Part shown: in pieces, positions 50,698 through 59,237 of the stretch
Numbering within the stretch: position 1 is the stretch's first letter
Layout of the letters: the number at the start of each line of letters is the position of its first letter
NCBI GenBank assembly: GCA_019239895.1
Contig: JAFAZH010000052.1
Location: 310,001 to 374,000 of the forward strand
Origin: Abditibacteriaceae bacterium
GTDB taxonomy: Bacteria > Armatimonadota > Abditibacteriia > Abditibacteriales > Abditibacteriaceae
Reading direction: 5' to 3'
DNA: 64,000 nucleotides
The notes under the pieces: generated by a model
Seen by the model: only the letters and a program-made list of their open reading frames with translations
Database searches by the model: none
Told to the model about the DNA's origin: nothing
Translations under genes and position numbers: made by a program

Positions 50698-51687
50698 ATG
50701 AAGAAGCTGCTCGTTTTCGCAGTGTGGAGTTGTCTGGCTTTTTGTTACAACGCTGCGGCTCAAACGACTGTGGACAAAATAGACTTGCGGCTACGTTGGG
50801 AAGCGGGTAAATCCTACACTTTGCATAGCCTGCTCGACCAGCAAATCTCGCAAACCGTTCAAGACCAGAAGTTAGACGTGGTGCAAGCCATTGGCTTTGA
50901 TTATGTTTTTGCTGTGCAGACTGTAGACGCCGATGGCACGGCGACGATAAAGCTGACTTACAAGGCCGTGCATTTCCGCAACCAGACGCCCAATGGTGTT
51001 ATTGACTACGACTCTACTGATCCTCCCAAGGAGGTGCCCTTAGCGGCCAAGGGATTTGCGGCGCTTGTGGGAGAAAGCCTTACTGTTAGATTTAGCTCGG
51101 TGGGTCAGGTGCTTGATCTACAGGGCGCAGAGGCGATGCTGACGCGGGCCTTTACCCGCCTGGACTTGCCCACTGGCCCGCTGCGAGCTTCGGCGGAGGA
51201 TAATTTACGAAAGCAGTTTAACGAGCAAGCTATTCGGGCTTCAGTAGAGAATATGTTAGCTTTCTATCCTGGCAAGCTCGTCGGCATCGGTGATTCCTGG
51301 ACAAAGAAAGTCACCATCAGCAAAGGCTTTCCCATGATTCTGGAAACCACCTGGATTCTAAAGGCGCGACGGCTGGGGATGGCTGTCATTGAATCTCATT
51401 CGACGATTGAACCCAATCCTAACGGCGACCCACTTCAGTTAGGACTGATGAAGCTAAACTATTCTGTCTCTGGGCAACAACAAGGCACCCTGGAAGTAGC
51501 CGAGAGTTCCGGTTGGTTGAGCCATGCCCAGTTGAATCAGAAAGCATCTGGTCAGATTCAATTAAAAAGCAGCCCCTTAAATCCGCAAGGCGAAGCGTGG
51601 CCAATTAGCATTAAAAGCAGTATCCGCTTAGATTCCGATACAGCCAGTGACAATGGCGCGTTATCTGCCCCAAACACTCGCCAGTAA
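50698..51687 (+). CDS. secreted DUF6263-like protein
   Basis: A 329-aa exported protein: signal peptide MKKLLVFAVWSCLAFCYNAAAQ. The rest is beta-rich, with VVQAIGFDYVFAVQTVDADGTATIKLTYKAV and GFAALVGESLTVRFSSVGQVLDLQGAEAM, the style of DUF6263. Function unknown. CAGGAGA lies 10 nt before ATG 50698; the longer frame from 50659 has no such site. It lies 42 bp after the DUF4091 gene and probably shares its transcript. Confidence 0.65.
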   Translation: MKKLLVFAVWSCLAFCYNAAAQTTVDKIDLRLRWEAGKSYTLHSLLDQQISQTVQDQKLDVVQAIGFDYVFAVQTVDADGTATIKLTYKAVHFRNQTPNGVIDYDSTDPPKEVPLAAKGFAALVGESLTVRFSSVGQVLDLQGAEAMLTRAFTRLDLPTGPLRASAEDNLRKQFNEQAIRASVENMLAFYPGKLVGIGDSWTKKVTISKGFPMILETTWILKARRLGMAVIESHSTIEPNPNGDPLQLGLMKLNYSVSGQQQGTLEVAESSGWLSHAQLNQKASGQIQLKSSPLNPQGEAWPISIKSSIRLDSDTASDNGALSAPNTRQ

Positions 51688-51771
51688 TGTTAAATGTGGG
51701 GGATAAATTGACGGCATACCATGTAGCAAGCTAAAATCGGTTCGTCCCACATAATTTCGACGAGGATTAGA

Positions 51772-52932
51772 ATGAGCGACTTTACTCCCAAACCCAAGCA
51801 TAAATTTACCTTCGGACTCTGGACCGTTGGCAACCCTGGCCGCGACCCCTTTGGTGAACCAACCCGTCTCGTGGTCAACCCTGTTGATTCGGTGCGCCGT
51901 TTAGCTGAACTGGGCGCTTATGGCGTCAATCTGCACGACAACGATCTCGTGCCCTTTGATGCTTCACCCGCCGAGCGCGATCTGATTGTCAAAGAGTTTA
52001 AGAAAGCCCTCAAGGATACCGGCATGAAAGTGCCGATGGCGACCACTAACCTGTTCACCCATCCTATTTTTAAGGATGGCGCGTTTACCTCCAATGACCC
52101 CAAAGTGCGCGCTTTCGCAACGCAGAAAGTCATGCGCTCGATGGATTTAGGGGCCGAACTGGGCGCGGAAACTTATGTCTTCTGGGGTGGCCGCGAGGGT
52201 ACCGAAGTGGATGCTTCCAAGAGTCCCCTGGATGCTTTAAAATGGATGCGTGAATCCCTGAACTTCTTGAACGCCTACAACTTAGATCAGGGTTATAATT
52301 TTAGGCTCGCCCTCGAAGCTAAACCCAACGAGCCGCGTGGTGATATTTATCTTTCCACCACCGGCAATATGCTGGCTTTTATCGAAACCCTAGATCACCC
52401 CGAAAACGTTGGCGTCAACCCGGAATTTGCGCATGAGACAATGGCGAACCTCAACTTCACCCATCATGTCGCCCAGGCTATTGATGCAGGTAAGCTGTTT
52501 CACATTGACTTAAACGGCCAGAAACCCTCACGCTTCGACCAGGACTTGCGCTTTGGCAGTGAAGATCAAAAGGGCGCATTCTTTTTGGTCAAGTTGCTGG
52601 AAGACACTGGCTACGATGGCCCGCGCCACTTTGATGCCCATGCCTATCGCTCCTCCGACATCGAAGATGTTTATAACTTCGCCGCGGGCTGCATGAGATC
52701 ATACTTAATTTTGAAAGAGAAGGCGCGGCAGTTTAACAAGGACAAAGAAATCCAGGCGATTCTCAAACAGTTACGCAAAGGCGGCGATTCTCCGATAGCG
52801 ACTGGTTACTCTAAAGGGGCTGCCGAGAAGCTCAAGGCCCAGGACTTTGATGTTGAAGCTCTGACTAACCGCTCCTTGCCTTATGAACAACTCGACCAAT
52901 TAGTGGTAGATTTGCTCCTGGGCGTGCGGTAG
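51772..52932 (+). CDS. xylA: xylose isomerase, short (actinobacterial-type)
   Basis: A 386-aa TIM-barrel enzyme interconverting xylose and xylulose (also glucose and fructose). Class I (short) type. Metal and substrate residues: catalytic histidine in GVNLHDNDLVPF, ExK in RLALEAKPNEPRGD, the NPEFAHETM segment, and DLNGQ for the second metal. FFLVKLLEDTGYDGPRHFDAHAYRS is the C-terminal barrel strand. GACGAGGATTAG precedes the ATG. A TAAAAT -10 with about 30 nt of leader lies upstream. Preceded by secreted carbohydrate proteins, in line with a xylan or mixed-sugar lifestyle (inferred). Confidence 0.93.
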   Translation: MSDFTPKPKHKFTFGLWTVGNPGRDPFGEPTRLVVNPVDSVRRLAELGAYGVNLHDNDLVPFDASPAERDLIVKEFKKALKDTGMKVPMATTNLFTHPIFKDGAFTSNDPKVRAFATQKVMRSMDLGAELGAETYVFWGGREGTEVDASKSPLDALKWMRESLNFLNAYNLDQGYNFRLALEAKPNEPRGDIYLSTTGNMLAFIETLDHPENVGVNPEFAHETMANLNFTHHVAQAIDAGKLFHIDLNGQKPSRFDQDLRFGSEDQKGAFFLVKLLEDTGYDGPRHFDAHAYRSSDIEDVYNFAAGCMRSYLILKEKARQFNKDKEIQAILKQLRKGGDSPIATGYSKGAAEKLKAQDFDVEALTNRSLPYEQLDQLVVDLLLGVR

Positions 52933-52983
52933 GATTGCCGTGGCCATCGCCCCTCACTGGCAGTTGAGGTCTTAGCAAAAAAG

Positions 52984-53068
52984 AATAAACCGCAGAGACG
53001 CGGAGGACACAGAGAAAGAAAAGGATGCGCTCTAATTCTCTGTGTCCTCCGCGCCTCTGCGGTTTATT
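52984..53068. terminator. inverted repeat between convergent xylA and ADP-ribosylglycohydrolase
   Basis: 33-nt arms (52984-53016 and 53036-53068) complementary with one mismatch, core ACCGCAGAG and GGAGGACACAG. The 19-nt loop gives a very stable hairpin with AATAA/TTATT ends. This CGCAGAG-type motif is a known class of dispersed intergenic repeat. Confidence 0.75.
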
Positions 53069-53165
53069 AGTAAGACGAGCAAGTTCGAGTTCGTGCTCCC
53101 CTCGCCTACGCAGTGGCCGGGTGCCCTCTGGGCGGCGGGTGGCCGCAGGCCAGGGTGAGGGCCTT

Positions 53166-54170
53166 TTATTCGTCCGCGAAAGGCCACGTTGGAAGAGGCT
53201 CACGGGTGCTTGCCCAATCAGCCGGAATGTTTTCCGCTCCCGCGCTCATGGCTACAATGCCGCCGACCATTGCGCAAGTTGTATCTCGATCCCCTAAGCC
53301 GCTGACCGTCAACCACAACGCTTCTTCATAGTTGTTTAGATGCTGAGAGGCGCACCATAAGACAAAAGGCACAGTATCCTGGGCTGTGATTTCTTCGCCA
53401 TTACCGACGGCCTCGGTTACTTCTTGCACCGTTATCTCTTCATAGCCGGGTAAATCGCGGACTTCCACAATGCGGTTGAGCACCTCGCTGTCTGGCACTG
53501 AAGGCAATATTAAATTTAGAAATTCCTCACGCCCCGGCATCACCGCCTCGTCCCGCAGACGCCAGGCCCAGGCTGCGGCCACGGCCACGGCAATGGCACC
53601 AGCGATAGCCTCTGGGTGAGCGTGCGTAATTTCGGCGGAACGCCGGGCATTTTCTACCACAGCATCCAGGTCATCGGCAAAATAAGCCCCTACGGGAGCC
53701 ACGCGCATCGCCGCTCCATTGCCAAAGGAGCCTTGCCCTTGGAACAAGCTCTGGGCGGCACCTTGCCACGGTACGCCGACCCAAAGGCGTGGCAGCAAGT
53801 CTTCCATTGCCGCGCCGTAGCCCCGCGAACGGTCATGCCGCGCTCCGAAACTCAGAGCCAGCGCATCCTGGTTGATGGCTTCGTGCTGGCGCAAGATTTC
53901 GATGATAGACATCGCCATTTGAGTATCATCGGTATAACGCCAGGGCTTTTCGCCCGGCACTTCACGCAGAAAAATGATTTGCTCGACGATGAACTCATCC
54001 TCCACCATGAAGGGTGGCCCTGGCAGCAAGCCCGCTTCGATGAGCTTATAAATTAACTCGAAGCTCAAGAAAAACTTCTCACCAAAGGCATCGCCAATGG
54101 ACAGACCTTCTAAGGATTGCCGGGCACGAGCCAGTCGTGCTTCCTGGAGACTTTGTGGTGCAGCGGACAT
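53166..54170 (-). CDS. ADP-ribosylglycohydrolase (DraG family)
   Basis: A 334-aa all-alpha enzyme that removes ADP-ribose from modified proteins, DNA or other acceptors. The dimagnesium-site acids are visible: GLSIGDAFGEKF near residue 25, YTDDTQMAMS near residue 80, and GDRDTTCAMVGGIVAMSAG near the C-terminus; GNGAAMRVAPVGAYF is the other signature. ATG 54170 is chosen with CAGGAAA upstream. It follows era by 25 bp on the minus strand. Confidence 0.87.
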   Translation of the reverse strand: MSAAPQSLQEARLARARQSLEGLSIGDAFGEKFFLSFELIYKLIEAGLLPGPPFMVEDEFIVEQIIFLREVPGEKPWRYTDDTQMAMSIIEILRQHEAINQDALALSFGARHDRSRGYGAAMEDLLPRLWVGVPWQGAAQSLFQGQGSFGNGAAMRVAPVGAYFADDLDAVVENARRSAEITHAHPEAIAGAIAVAVAAAWAWRLRDEAVMPGREEFLNLILPSVPDSEVLNRIVEVRDLPGYEEITVQEVTEAVGNGEEITAQDTVPFVLWCASQHLNNYEEALWLTVSGLGDRDTTCAMVGGIVAMSAGAENIPADWASTREPLPTWPFADE

Positions 54171-54195
54171 AGATATTTCCTGACAACTAAAATGC

Positions 54196-55074
54196 TTATC
54201 CTTCCTCGTAGCCCATGCGTCGTATCCACATATCACTTTCCCGCCACTTCTCGCGCACTTTCACACGCAGTTCAAGATAAATGGAGCGACCCATCAAACT
54301 CTCAATCTCGGCGCGCGCCTTTTGTCCAATCTCTTTGATGCGGCTGCCGTTCTTGCCAATCACAATCTGCTTCTGGCTCTCGCGCTCGACAAAGATCAGG
54401 CTTTCAATAAATAACAGCCCCTTGGGACGCGGCTCCATGCGCTCGACGCCGACCGCAATCGCATGTGGCACTTCCTCGCGCAGTTGCAGCAAAGCCTGTT
54501 CCCGGATGAGTTCGCTAATATGAAACTCCGGCGAACGGTCGCCCAGCATATCGGGCGGAAAGTAGGGATCACCTTTGGGCAGTCGAGAGATGATGGCCTG
54601 CTTTAACGCTTCGACGCCATCGCCCCGCACGGCGGAGATTTCAAACGTGCCATCAAAGGTGCGCAACGCTTCAAACTGGGGCCGATGCTCCGCCAGCTTT
54701 GCGGCAGCATCTACTTTATTGAGTGCGAGCAGCACCGGCACACGCACATTCTTCAAGAGTCCCGCAGCCCGTTGGTCATCATCATGTGGCTCGTCCGTCG
54801 CATCAGCAACAAACACGACACACTCAACATCTTCCAGCGCACCTCGCGCATTGCGCACCAGGGCTTCACCTAACTTGTGCTGTGGCTCATGGATGCCCGG
54901 TGTATCCAAAAAAACCACCTGAAACTCATCACCATGCAGCACCCCCGTAATACGATGCCGTGTCGTCTGTGGGCGCGGCGACACAATGACGTGCTTACGC
55001 CCTAACAAGGCATTGAGCAGGGTACTCTTGCCCACATTAGGCCGCCCCCACAGCACACAAAATCCACTTTTCAT
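54196..55074 (-). CDS. era: GTPase Era, ribosome assembly
   Basis: A 292-aa GTPase needed for 16S rRNA maturation and 30S assembly. G1 GRPNVGKS, G3 DTPG, G4 NKVD and G5-like SAVRG are intact, and the C-terminal KH domain (FVERESQKQIVIGKNGSRIKEIG) binds the 16S 3' end. ATG 55074 (MKSGFCVLWG) has a TAAACT 7 nt upstream and starts right at the first strand. The longer frame runs into the repeat region and is rejected. Confidence 0.95.
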   Translation of the reverse strand: MKSGFCVLWGRPNVGKSTLLNALLGRKHVIVSPRPQTTRHRITGVLHGDEFQVVFLDTPGIHEPQHKLGEALVRNARGALEDVECVVFVADATDEPHDDDQRAAGLLKNVRVPVLLALNKVDAAAKLAEHRPQFEALRTFDGTFEISAVRGDGVEALKQAIISRLPKGDPYFPPDMLGDRSPEFHISELIREQALLQLREEVPHAIAVGVERMEPRPKGLLFIESLIFVERESQKQIVIGKNGSRIKEIGQKARAEIESLMGRSIYLELRVKVREKWRESDMWIRRMGYEEG

Positions 55075-55081
55075 GGGAAGT

Positions 55082-55087
55082 AGTTTA
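55082..55087 (-). promoter_or_regulatory. -10 box, leaderless start of era
   Basis: TAAACT on the minus strand ends 7 nt before ATG 55074. The box overlaps the outer arm of the palindromic element (from 55084), so the element may have supplied it. Confidence 0.45.
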
Positions 55088-55324
55088 ACCGCCAAGGACG
55101 CCAAGAAAGAAGAAGAGAGGGAGCAGGACGGTTTGTCATTCTGAGCGCAGCGAAGAATCTACTTTGAGCGAGGATAAAGTTTGAGCGGAACCAGGCTCTC
55201 TATAGCTCCGCACAGTAGATGTTTCGCTGCGCTCAACATGACACTGACGCCTATTCCCCACTTCCCCTCTCCCTTTCTCCCCTTCTGCTGCTTCTTGGCG
55301 CTCTTGGCGTCCTTGGCGGTTAAA
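55084..55324. repeat. nested palindromic element
   Basis: Outer arms 55084-55106 and 55302-55324 are perfectly complementary over 23 nt (CCGCCAAGGACGCC core). Inside, 55134-55163 and 55214-55243 form a second, imperfect 30-nt palindrome (CTGAGCGCAGCGAA core). The two belong to different dispersed repeat types. It fills the era-oppF gap. Confidence 0.75.
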
Positions 55325-55325
55325 A

Positions 55326-56150
55326 TCAATCAGCATTAAGCAGCAGTTTACGGTTTTCTGGATCGAGGGAAGGAATGGAACGGAGCAGGTTTTTGGTGTA
55401 TTCTTCGCGGGTATGGTCAAAGATTTCATCTACTGTGCCGCGTTCTACGATGCGCCCTGCTTCCATCACGGCTACGGCATCGGCCAGGTATTCCACTACG
55501 CCTAAGTTGTGAGTGATAAAGAGGTAGGTTAAGCCCTTGTCACGTTGCAAGCGGCGCAGGAGGTTAAGAATTTGGCTTTGCACACTCACGTCCAGGGCGC
55601 TGGTTGGCTCATCTAGGACAATAAAGCTTGGCTCGACGGAAAGGGCACGGGCAATGGCGATGCGCTGGCGTTGGCCACCGCTAAATTCGTGAGGATAACG
55701 ATCTAAAGCACTGGGCGGTAAACCCACTTGCTGCAAAAGTGCGGCGGCCCGCTCTTCGCGTTCTGCGGCATTGGCACCAATACGATGGACAACCATGCCT
55801 TCAGTCACCGTCTCGCGCACATTCATGCGGGCGTTGAGGGAAGCATACGGATCTTGAAAGACGACCTGCATTTCGCGGCGCAGAGCAAGACGGTCTTTAC
55901 CCTTACGCTCGGCAAACGACTGTCCGTTATAAAGAATGTCACCACCTGTTGGCTCTAACAAGTCCAACACCATGAGGCCAACCGTGCTTTTACCAGAGCC
56001 GCTTTCTCCTACCAGGGCCAGCGTGCTGCCTTTGGGAATCTCAAAGCTGACATCATCCACGGCCTTGTTATAGGCACGCGGCGCGAACAGCCCTTTGCGC
56101 AGGGGGAAATACTTCTTGAGATTGCGCACTGCAAGCAGTGTGTCTGCCAT
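55326..56150 (-). CDS. oppF: oligopeptide ABC transporter ATP-binding protein
   Basis: A 274-aa ATPase of the OppF/DppF type. Walker A GESGSGKST, Walker B FIVLDEPTSALDVSVQ, signature FSGGQRQRIAIARAL. It starts with an ATGA overlap of oppD, so the two are coupled. The C-terminus RSIPSLDPENRK is typical of OppF. Last gene of oppABCDF. Confidence 0.93.
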   Translation of the reverse strand: MADTLLAVRNLKKYFPLRKGLFAPRAYNKAVDDVSFEIPKGSTLALVGESGSGKSTVGLMVLDLLEPTGGDILYNGQSFAERKGKDRLALRREMQVVFQDPYASLNARMNVRETVTEGMVVHRIGANAAEREERAAALLQQVGLPPSALDRYPHEFSGGQRQRIAIARALSVEPSFIVLDEPTSALDVSVQSQILNLLRRLQRDKGLTYLFITHNLGVVEYLADAVAVMEAGRIVERGTVDEIFDHTREEYTKNLLRSIPSLDPENRKLLLNAD

Positions 56151-57250
56151 CAGGAGGCCACCTGCTCTGGTAAGGGCGTCTCAGCTTTTGGTTCTGCTGA
56201 CTGCAACTCCGAGCCGGAAGGAACCTTGCCTCGTGGTGCGCCAACTCTGGGGCGATCTGTGATTTCCGGGTCATAAAGGTGGCAGCGGGAAGGCCAGACG
56301 GCATCCGCTGGATGATATTTGGGCGGCACCTTCGCACAGGTATCCCAGCGGTAGGGGCAGCGTGGCTCAAAGCGGCAGGCAGGGGGCCAATTCGCGGCAT
56401 CGGGAACGGTGCCTTCCAACACGGCCAAGTCTTGGCCGCGCCGTGCCCGTGCGGGCAGGCTAGCAAAAAGCCCCTGGGTGTAAGGGTGCAGTGGAGTGCG
56501 AAACAAGTCACGGGTGGTGGCATATTCCACGAAGTGTCCGGCATACATCACCGCCACCCGATTGGCCATTTCGGCCACAATGCCCAAGTCATGTGTAATC
56601 AGCAGAATGGACATGCCCATCTCCTGCTGCAACTTACGCATTAAGCCCAGAATCTGGGCCTGCACCGTAACATCCAAGGCCGTGGTTGGTTCATCAGCAA
56701 TAAGGAGTTTGGGAGAATTGGAGAGGGCCATTGCAATCATCACGCGTTGGCGCATACCACCCGAAAGTTCATGCGGATATTGACGCATCACTTGCGCCGG
56801 ATTACCGATGTCCACAAGTGATAGCAACTCTTCTGCCCGTTTACGCGCTTGCTGGCCAGTGGTAGTATCATGAATCTCCATCGCCTCGACCATTTGCCAC
56901 CCAATCGTAAAAGTCGGATTGAGGCTGGTCATTGGTTCCTGGAAGATCATAGCCACATCACTGCCCCGCACCTCACGCATCTGATCCCAGGTCAAGTCGA
57001 GTAAATCCTTACCGTTAAAAAGGATGCGCCCGCTTTCAATATAACCTGCCGGTTCCGGCACCAGTTGTAAGAGCGAAAGCGCCGTCATGGACTTGCCGCA
57101 ACCCGACTCCCCCACAATCGCCAATGTCTCGCCTTTGTTAATTGTAAAGCTGACGCCATCCACCGCCCGCACCGTACCACGCGGCGTATCAAAGAACGTG
57201 TGGAGATTTTCGACTTGGAGTAAAGGTGTAGACGAATTTGATTCAGCCAA
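56150..57250 (-). CDS. oppD: oligopeptide ABC transporter ATP-binding protein
   Basis: A 366-aa OppD/DppD ATPase: Walker A GESGCGKSM, Walker B LLIADEPTTALDVTVQ, signature LSGGMRQRVMIAMAL. The C-terminal cysteine-containing stretch (CRFEPRCPYRWDTC) is the Fe-S/oligopeptide-transporter tail typical of the family. The TTG at 57250, 1 nt after the oppC stop and preceded by GGAG, is chosen; the frame is open upstream to 57403 inside oppC but those residues are not OppD-like. Confidence 0.9.
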   Translation of the reverse strand: MAESNSSTPLLQVENLHTFFDTPRGTVRAVDGVSFTINKGETLAIVGESGCGKSMTALSLLQLVPEPAGYIESGRILFNGKDLLDLTWDQMREVRGSDVAMIFQEPMTSLNPTFTIGWQMVEAMEIHDTTTGQQARKRAEELLSLVDIGNPAQVMRQYPHELSGGMRQRVMIAMALSNSPKLLIADEPTTALDVTVQAQILGLMRKLQQEMGMSILLITHDLGIVAEMANRVAVMYAGHFVEYATTRDLFRTPLHPYTQGLFASLPARARRGQDLAVLEGTVPDAANWPPACRFEPRCPYRWDTCAKVPPKYHPADAVWPSRCHLYDPEITDRPRVGAPRGKVPSGSELQSAEPKAETPLPEQVAS

Positions 57251-57251
57251 T

Positions 57252-58286
57252 TTAGGAACTCCGCAGGCGAGGATCAACAGCGTCTCGCAACGCATCCCCG
57301 AAAATATTGAAGGCCAAGACCAAAATAAAAAGAGCCGTTGAGGCTGAGGCCAAATTCCACCAGACAACCGGTTCGCGCGCCAGTTCCACACGCGCTGCAT
57401 CAATCATGTTGCCCCAACTCCCCGTCCCAGGGTCAACACCAATACCTAAGTAGGACAAGATAGATTCTTCTAAAACAAGGCCGCTAAAGCCCAACGTTAC
57501 TGAAATAATGACAATGGGCAGCAGGTTGGGTAGGACGTGGCGTAACAGGATACGAGTATTGCTTAAGCCCAGCGCGCGCGCCGCCCGCACATATTCTCGG
57601 TCGCGGTGTTTCAGCACCTCACCACGGGTCAGGCGACATAAGCCAACCCAGGCCGTTATGCCCAGCGCGATACACAGGTTAAAAAGCCCTCTTCCCAATA
57701 CCAACATCAAAGCAATAATGAGCAGGATGTCTGGGATGGAGGAAAACACGGTGTAGGTGTACTGTATGGCATCGTCTACACGCTTGCCGAAATAACCTGC
57801 CATCAGGCCAAAGAGGAGCGCCAGCGGCGTCGCTAACAAGGATGTGAAGCCACCCACAATCATTGCGGTGCGGCAGCCCTTGAGCGTTAGATAAAGAATA
57901 TCGGTGCCCACCCCATCCGTACCTAAGAGATGCTTGCCCTTTAATGGATGCGGTTTAGGTTCGCCCGTCGTCACTATAGCCAGGGGCGCAGAATAAGTGC
58001 GCTCCTTCGGCACATTGGTGAACATCCGGTCTATAATCGTCATTCGATCCGAGGTTGGTGAATCTTGCCATCCTAAACTGTCGAGCACACCAATCAATCC
58101 GTACAGGCCAATGACCGTTAATGCCAGTATCGCCATGCGGTTCCTACCCAAGCGACGATAGGCTTCCTTCCACAGCGGCTCGCGTCCGGCGCGCACAATG
58201 GCGACGACGATAACCGCGACAACAAGCAGCGGAATTACATTATTAAGAATAGGATAGATTCTTTCCATACCAATTTGGATAAGCAC
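57252..58286 (-). CDS. oppC: oligopeptide ABC transporter permease
   Basis: A 344-aa permease with the OppC_N segment and about six membrane helices. The EAA loop near residue 245 reads VRAARALGLSNTRILLRHVLPNLLP. The start is uncertain between GTG 58286 and ATG 58268; neither has a clear ribosome site, so coupling to oppB (9-bp gap) is likely. Confidence 0.9.
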   Translation of the reverse strand: MLIQIGMERIYPILNNVIPLLVVAVIVVAIVRAGREPLWKEAYRRLGRNRMAILALTVIGLYGLIGVLDSLGWQDSPTSDRMTIIDRMFTNVPKERTYSAPLAIVTTGEPKPHPLKGKHLLGTDGVGTDILYLTLKGCRTAMIVGGFTSLLATPLALLFGLMAGYFGKRVDDAIQYTYTVFSSIPDILLIIALMLVLGRGLFNLCIALGITAWVGLCRLTRGEVLKHRDREYVRAARALGLSNTRILLRHVLPNLLPIVIISVTLGFSGLVLEESILSYLGIGVDPGTGSWGNMIDAARVELAREPVVWWNLASASTALFILVLAFNIFGDALRDAVDPRLRSS

Positions 58287-58295
58287 AGGCAGCGG

Positions 58296-59237
58296 TCATT
58301 CCAAGCGCACGCGGGGGTCTACCAAGGCATAGCAAATATCGGTGAGGATATAACCGACAATCGTCAGCAGGGTGCCCAGGAACACCATCGCCCGCACGAC
58401 CGCGAAATCTTGGCTGTCAATGGCGTCCCTGGTATAACCACCCAAACCGGGAATCCCGAAAAAGGATTCTAAAAGCACGCTGCCAATAAATAAAAACGGA
58501 ATCGCCGCGACAGAGGTGGTGATAATCGGAATCGCCGCGTTTTTTAGCACATGCCGAAATAAAACAGTTTGCTCACTGGCTCCCTTGGCGCGTGCCGTGC
58601 GAACATAGTCCTGATTAATCTCATCTAACATAAACGTCCGAAACAGGCGCACTCCCCCGCCAAGCCCCGTGATGACTCCGACCACAGTAGGCAATAGAAT
58701 AAATTTCCACGCTGTCAAGCCACCGCGATAACCAGCCAGAGGGAAATACTTTAGGACTTTCCCCAGCAGGTATTGACCAGCAATGATATACACCAGATAA
58801 ACAATGCTCATCAACAGGACGCAAAGAAAAGTAATCCAATAATCCACATATGTGCCGCGAAAATAAGCCGCAAAAAGAGCGACACAAATTTCCGCAATAA
58901 TCCCGGCCAGAAACACCTGTGACATCAACATCAGTGATGGGCCAGCTCCGGCTTTGATATGATCCCAGATGGGTTCACCGTTCGCATCCGAATTACCAAA
59001 GCGCAACAAGAATAGCTCAGACATGTGCTTGGAGAATTGTTCGCGCAGTGGCTTGTCATAACCATGTTGCTCTAACCATTGATGAATTTGTTGGGGGGTC
59101 GGGTTTTTCGCGGATAAGTTGCGGCGCGCGATTTGTTCGGGCGGCGACGCGACATAAAACAGAAAGAAAGTGACGAGCGAAACTCCTATCAAAATAGGCA
59201 CGCCATAAAGAACACGACGGATCACATAGCGAAGCAT
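58296..59237 (-). CDS. oppB: oligopeptide ABC transporter permease
   Basis: A 313-aa permease starting MLRYVIRRVLYGVPILIGVSLVTFFLFYVA, with the usual OppB N-terminus. The EAA loop reads VRTARAKGASEQTVLFRHVLKNA. ATG 59237 shares an A with the oppA stop (TAATG). A longer frame runs into oppA and is rejected. Paired with oppC. Confidence 0.92.
   Translation of the reverse strand: MLRYVIRRVLYGVPILIGVSLVTFFLFYVASPPEQIARRNLSAKNPTPQQIHQWLEQHGYDKPLREQFSKHMSELFLLRFGNSDANGEPIWDHIKAGAGPSLMLMSQVFLAGIIAEICVALFAAYFRGTYVDYWITFLCVLLMSIVYLVYIIAGQYLLGKVLKYFPLAGYRGGLTAWKFILLPTVVGVITGLGGGVRLFRTFMLDEINQDYVRTARAKGASEQTVLFRHVLKNAAIPIITTSVAAIPFLFIGSVLLESFFGIPGLGGYTRDAIDSQDFAVVRAMVFLGTLLTIVGYILTDICYALVDPRVRLE

Noticed and set aside
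53025..53331. Frames near the xylA-ADP-ribosylglycohydrolase junction
   Set aside because: They read through the inverted repeat and into the antisense of the hydrolase gene.
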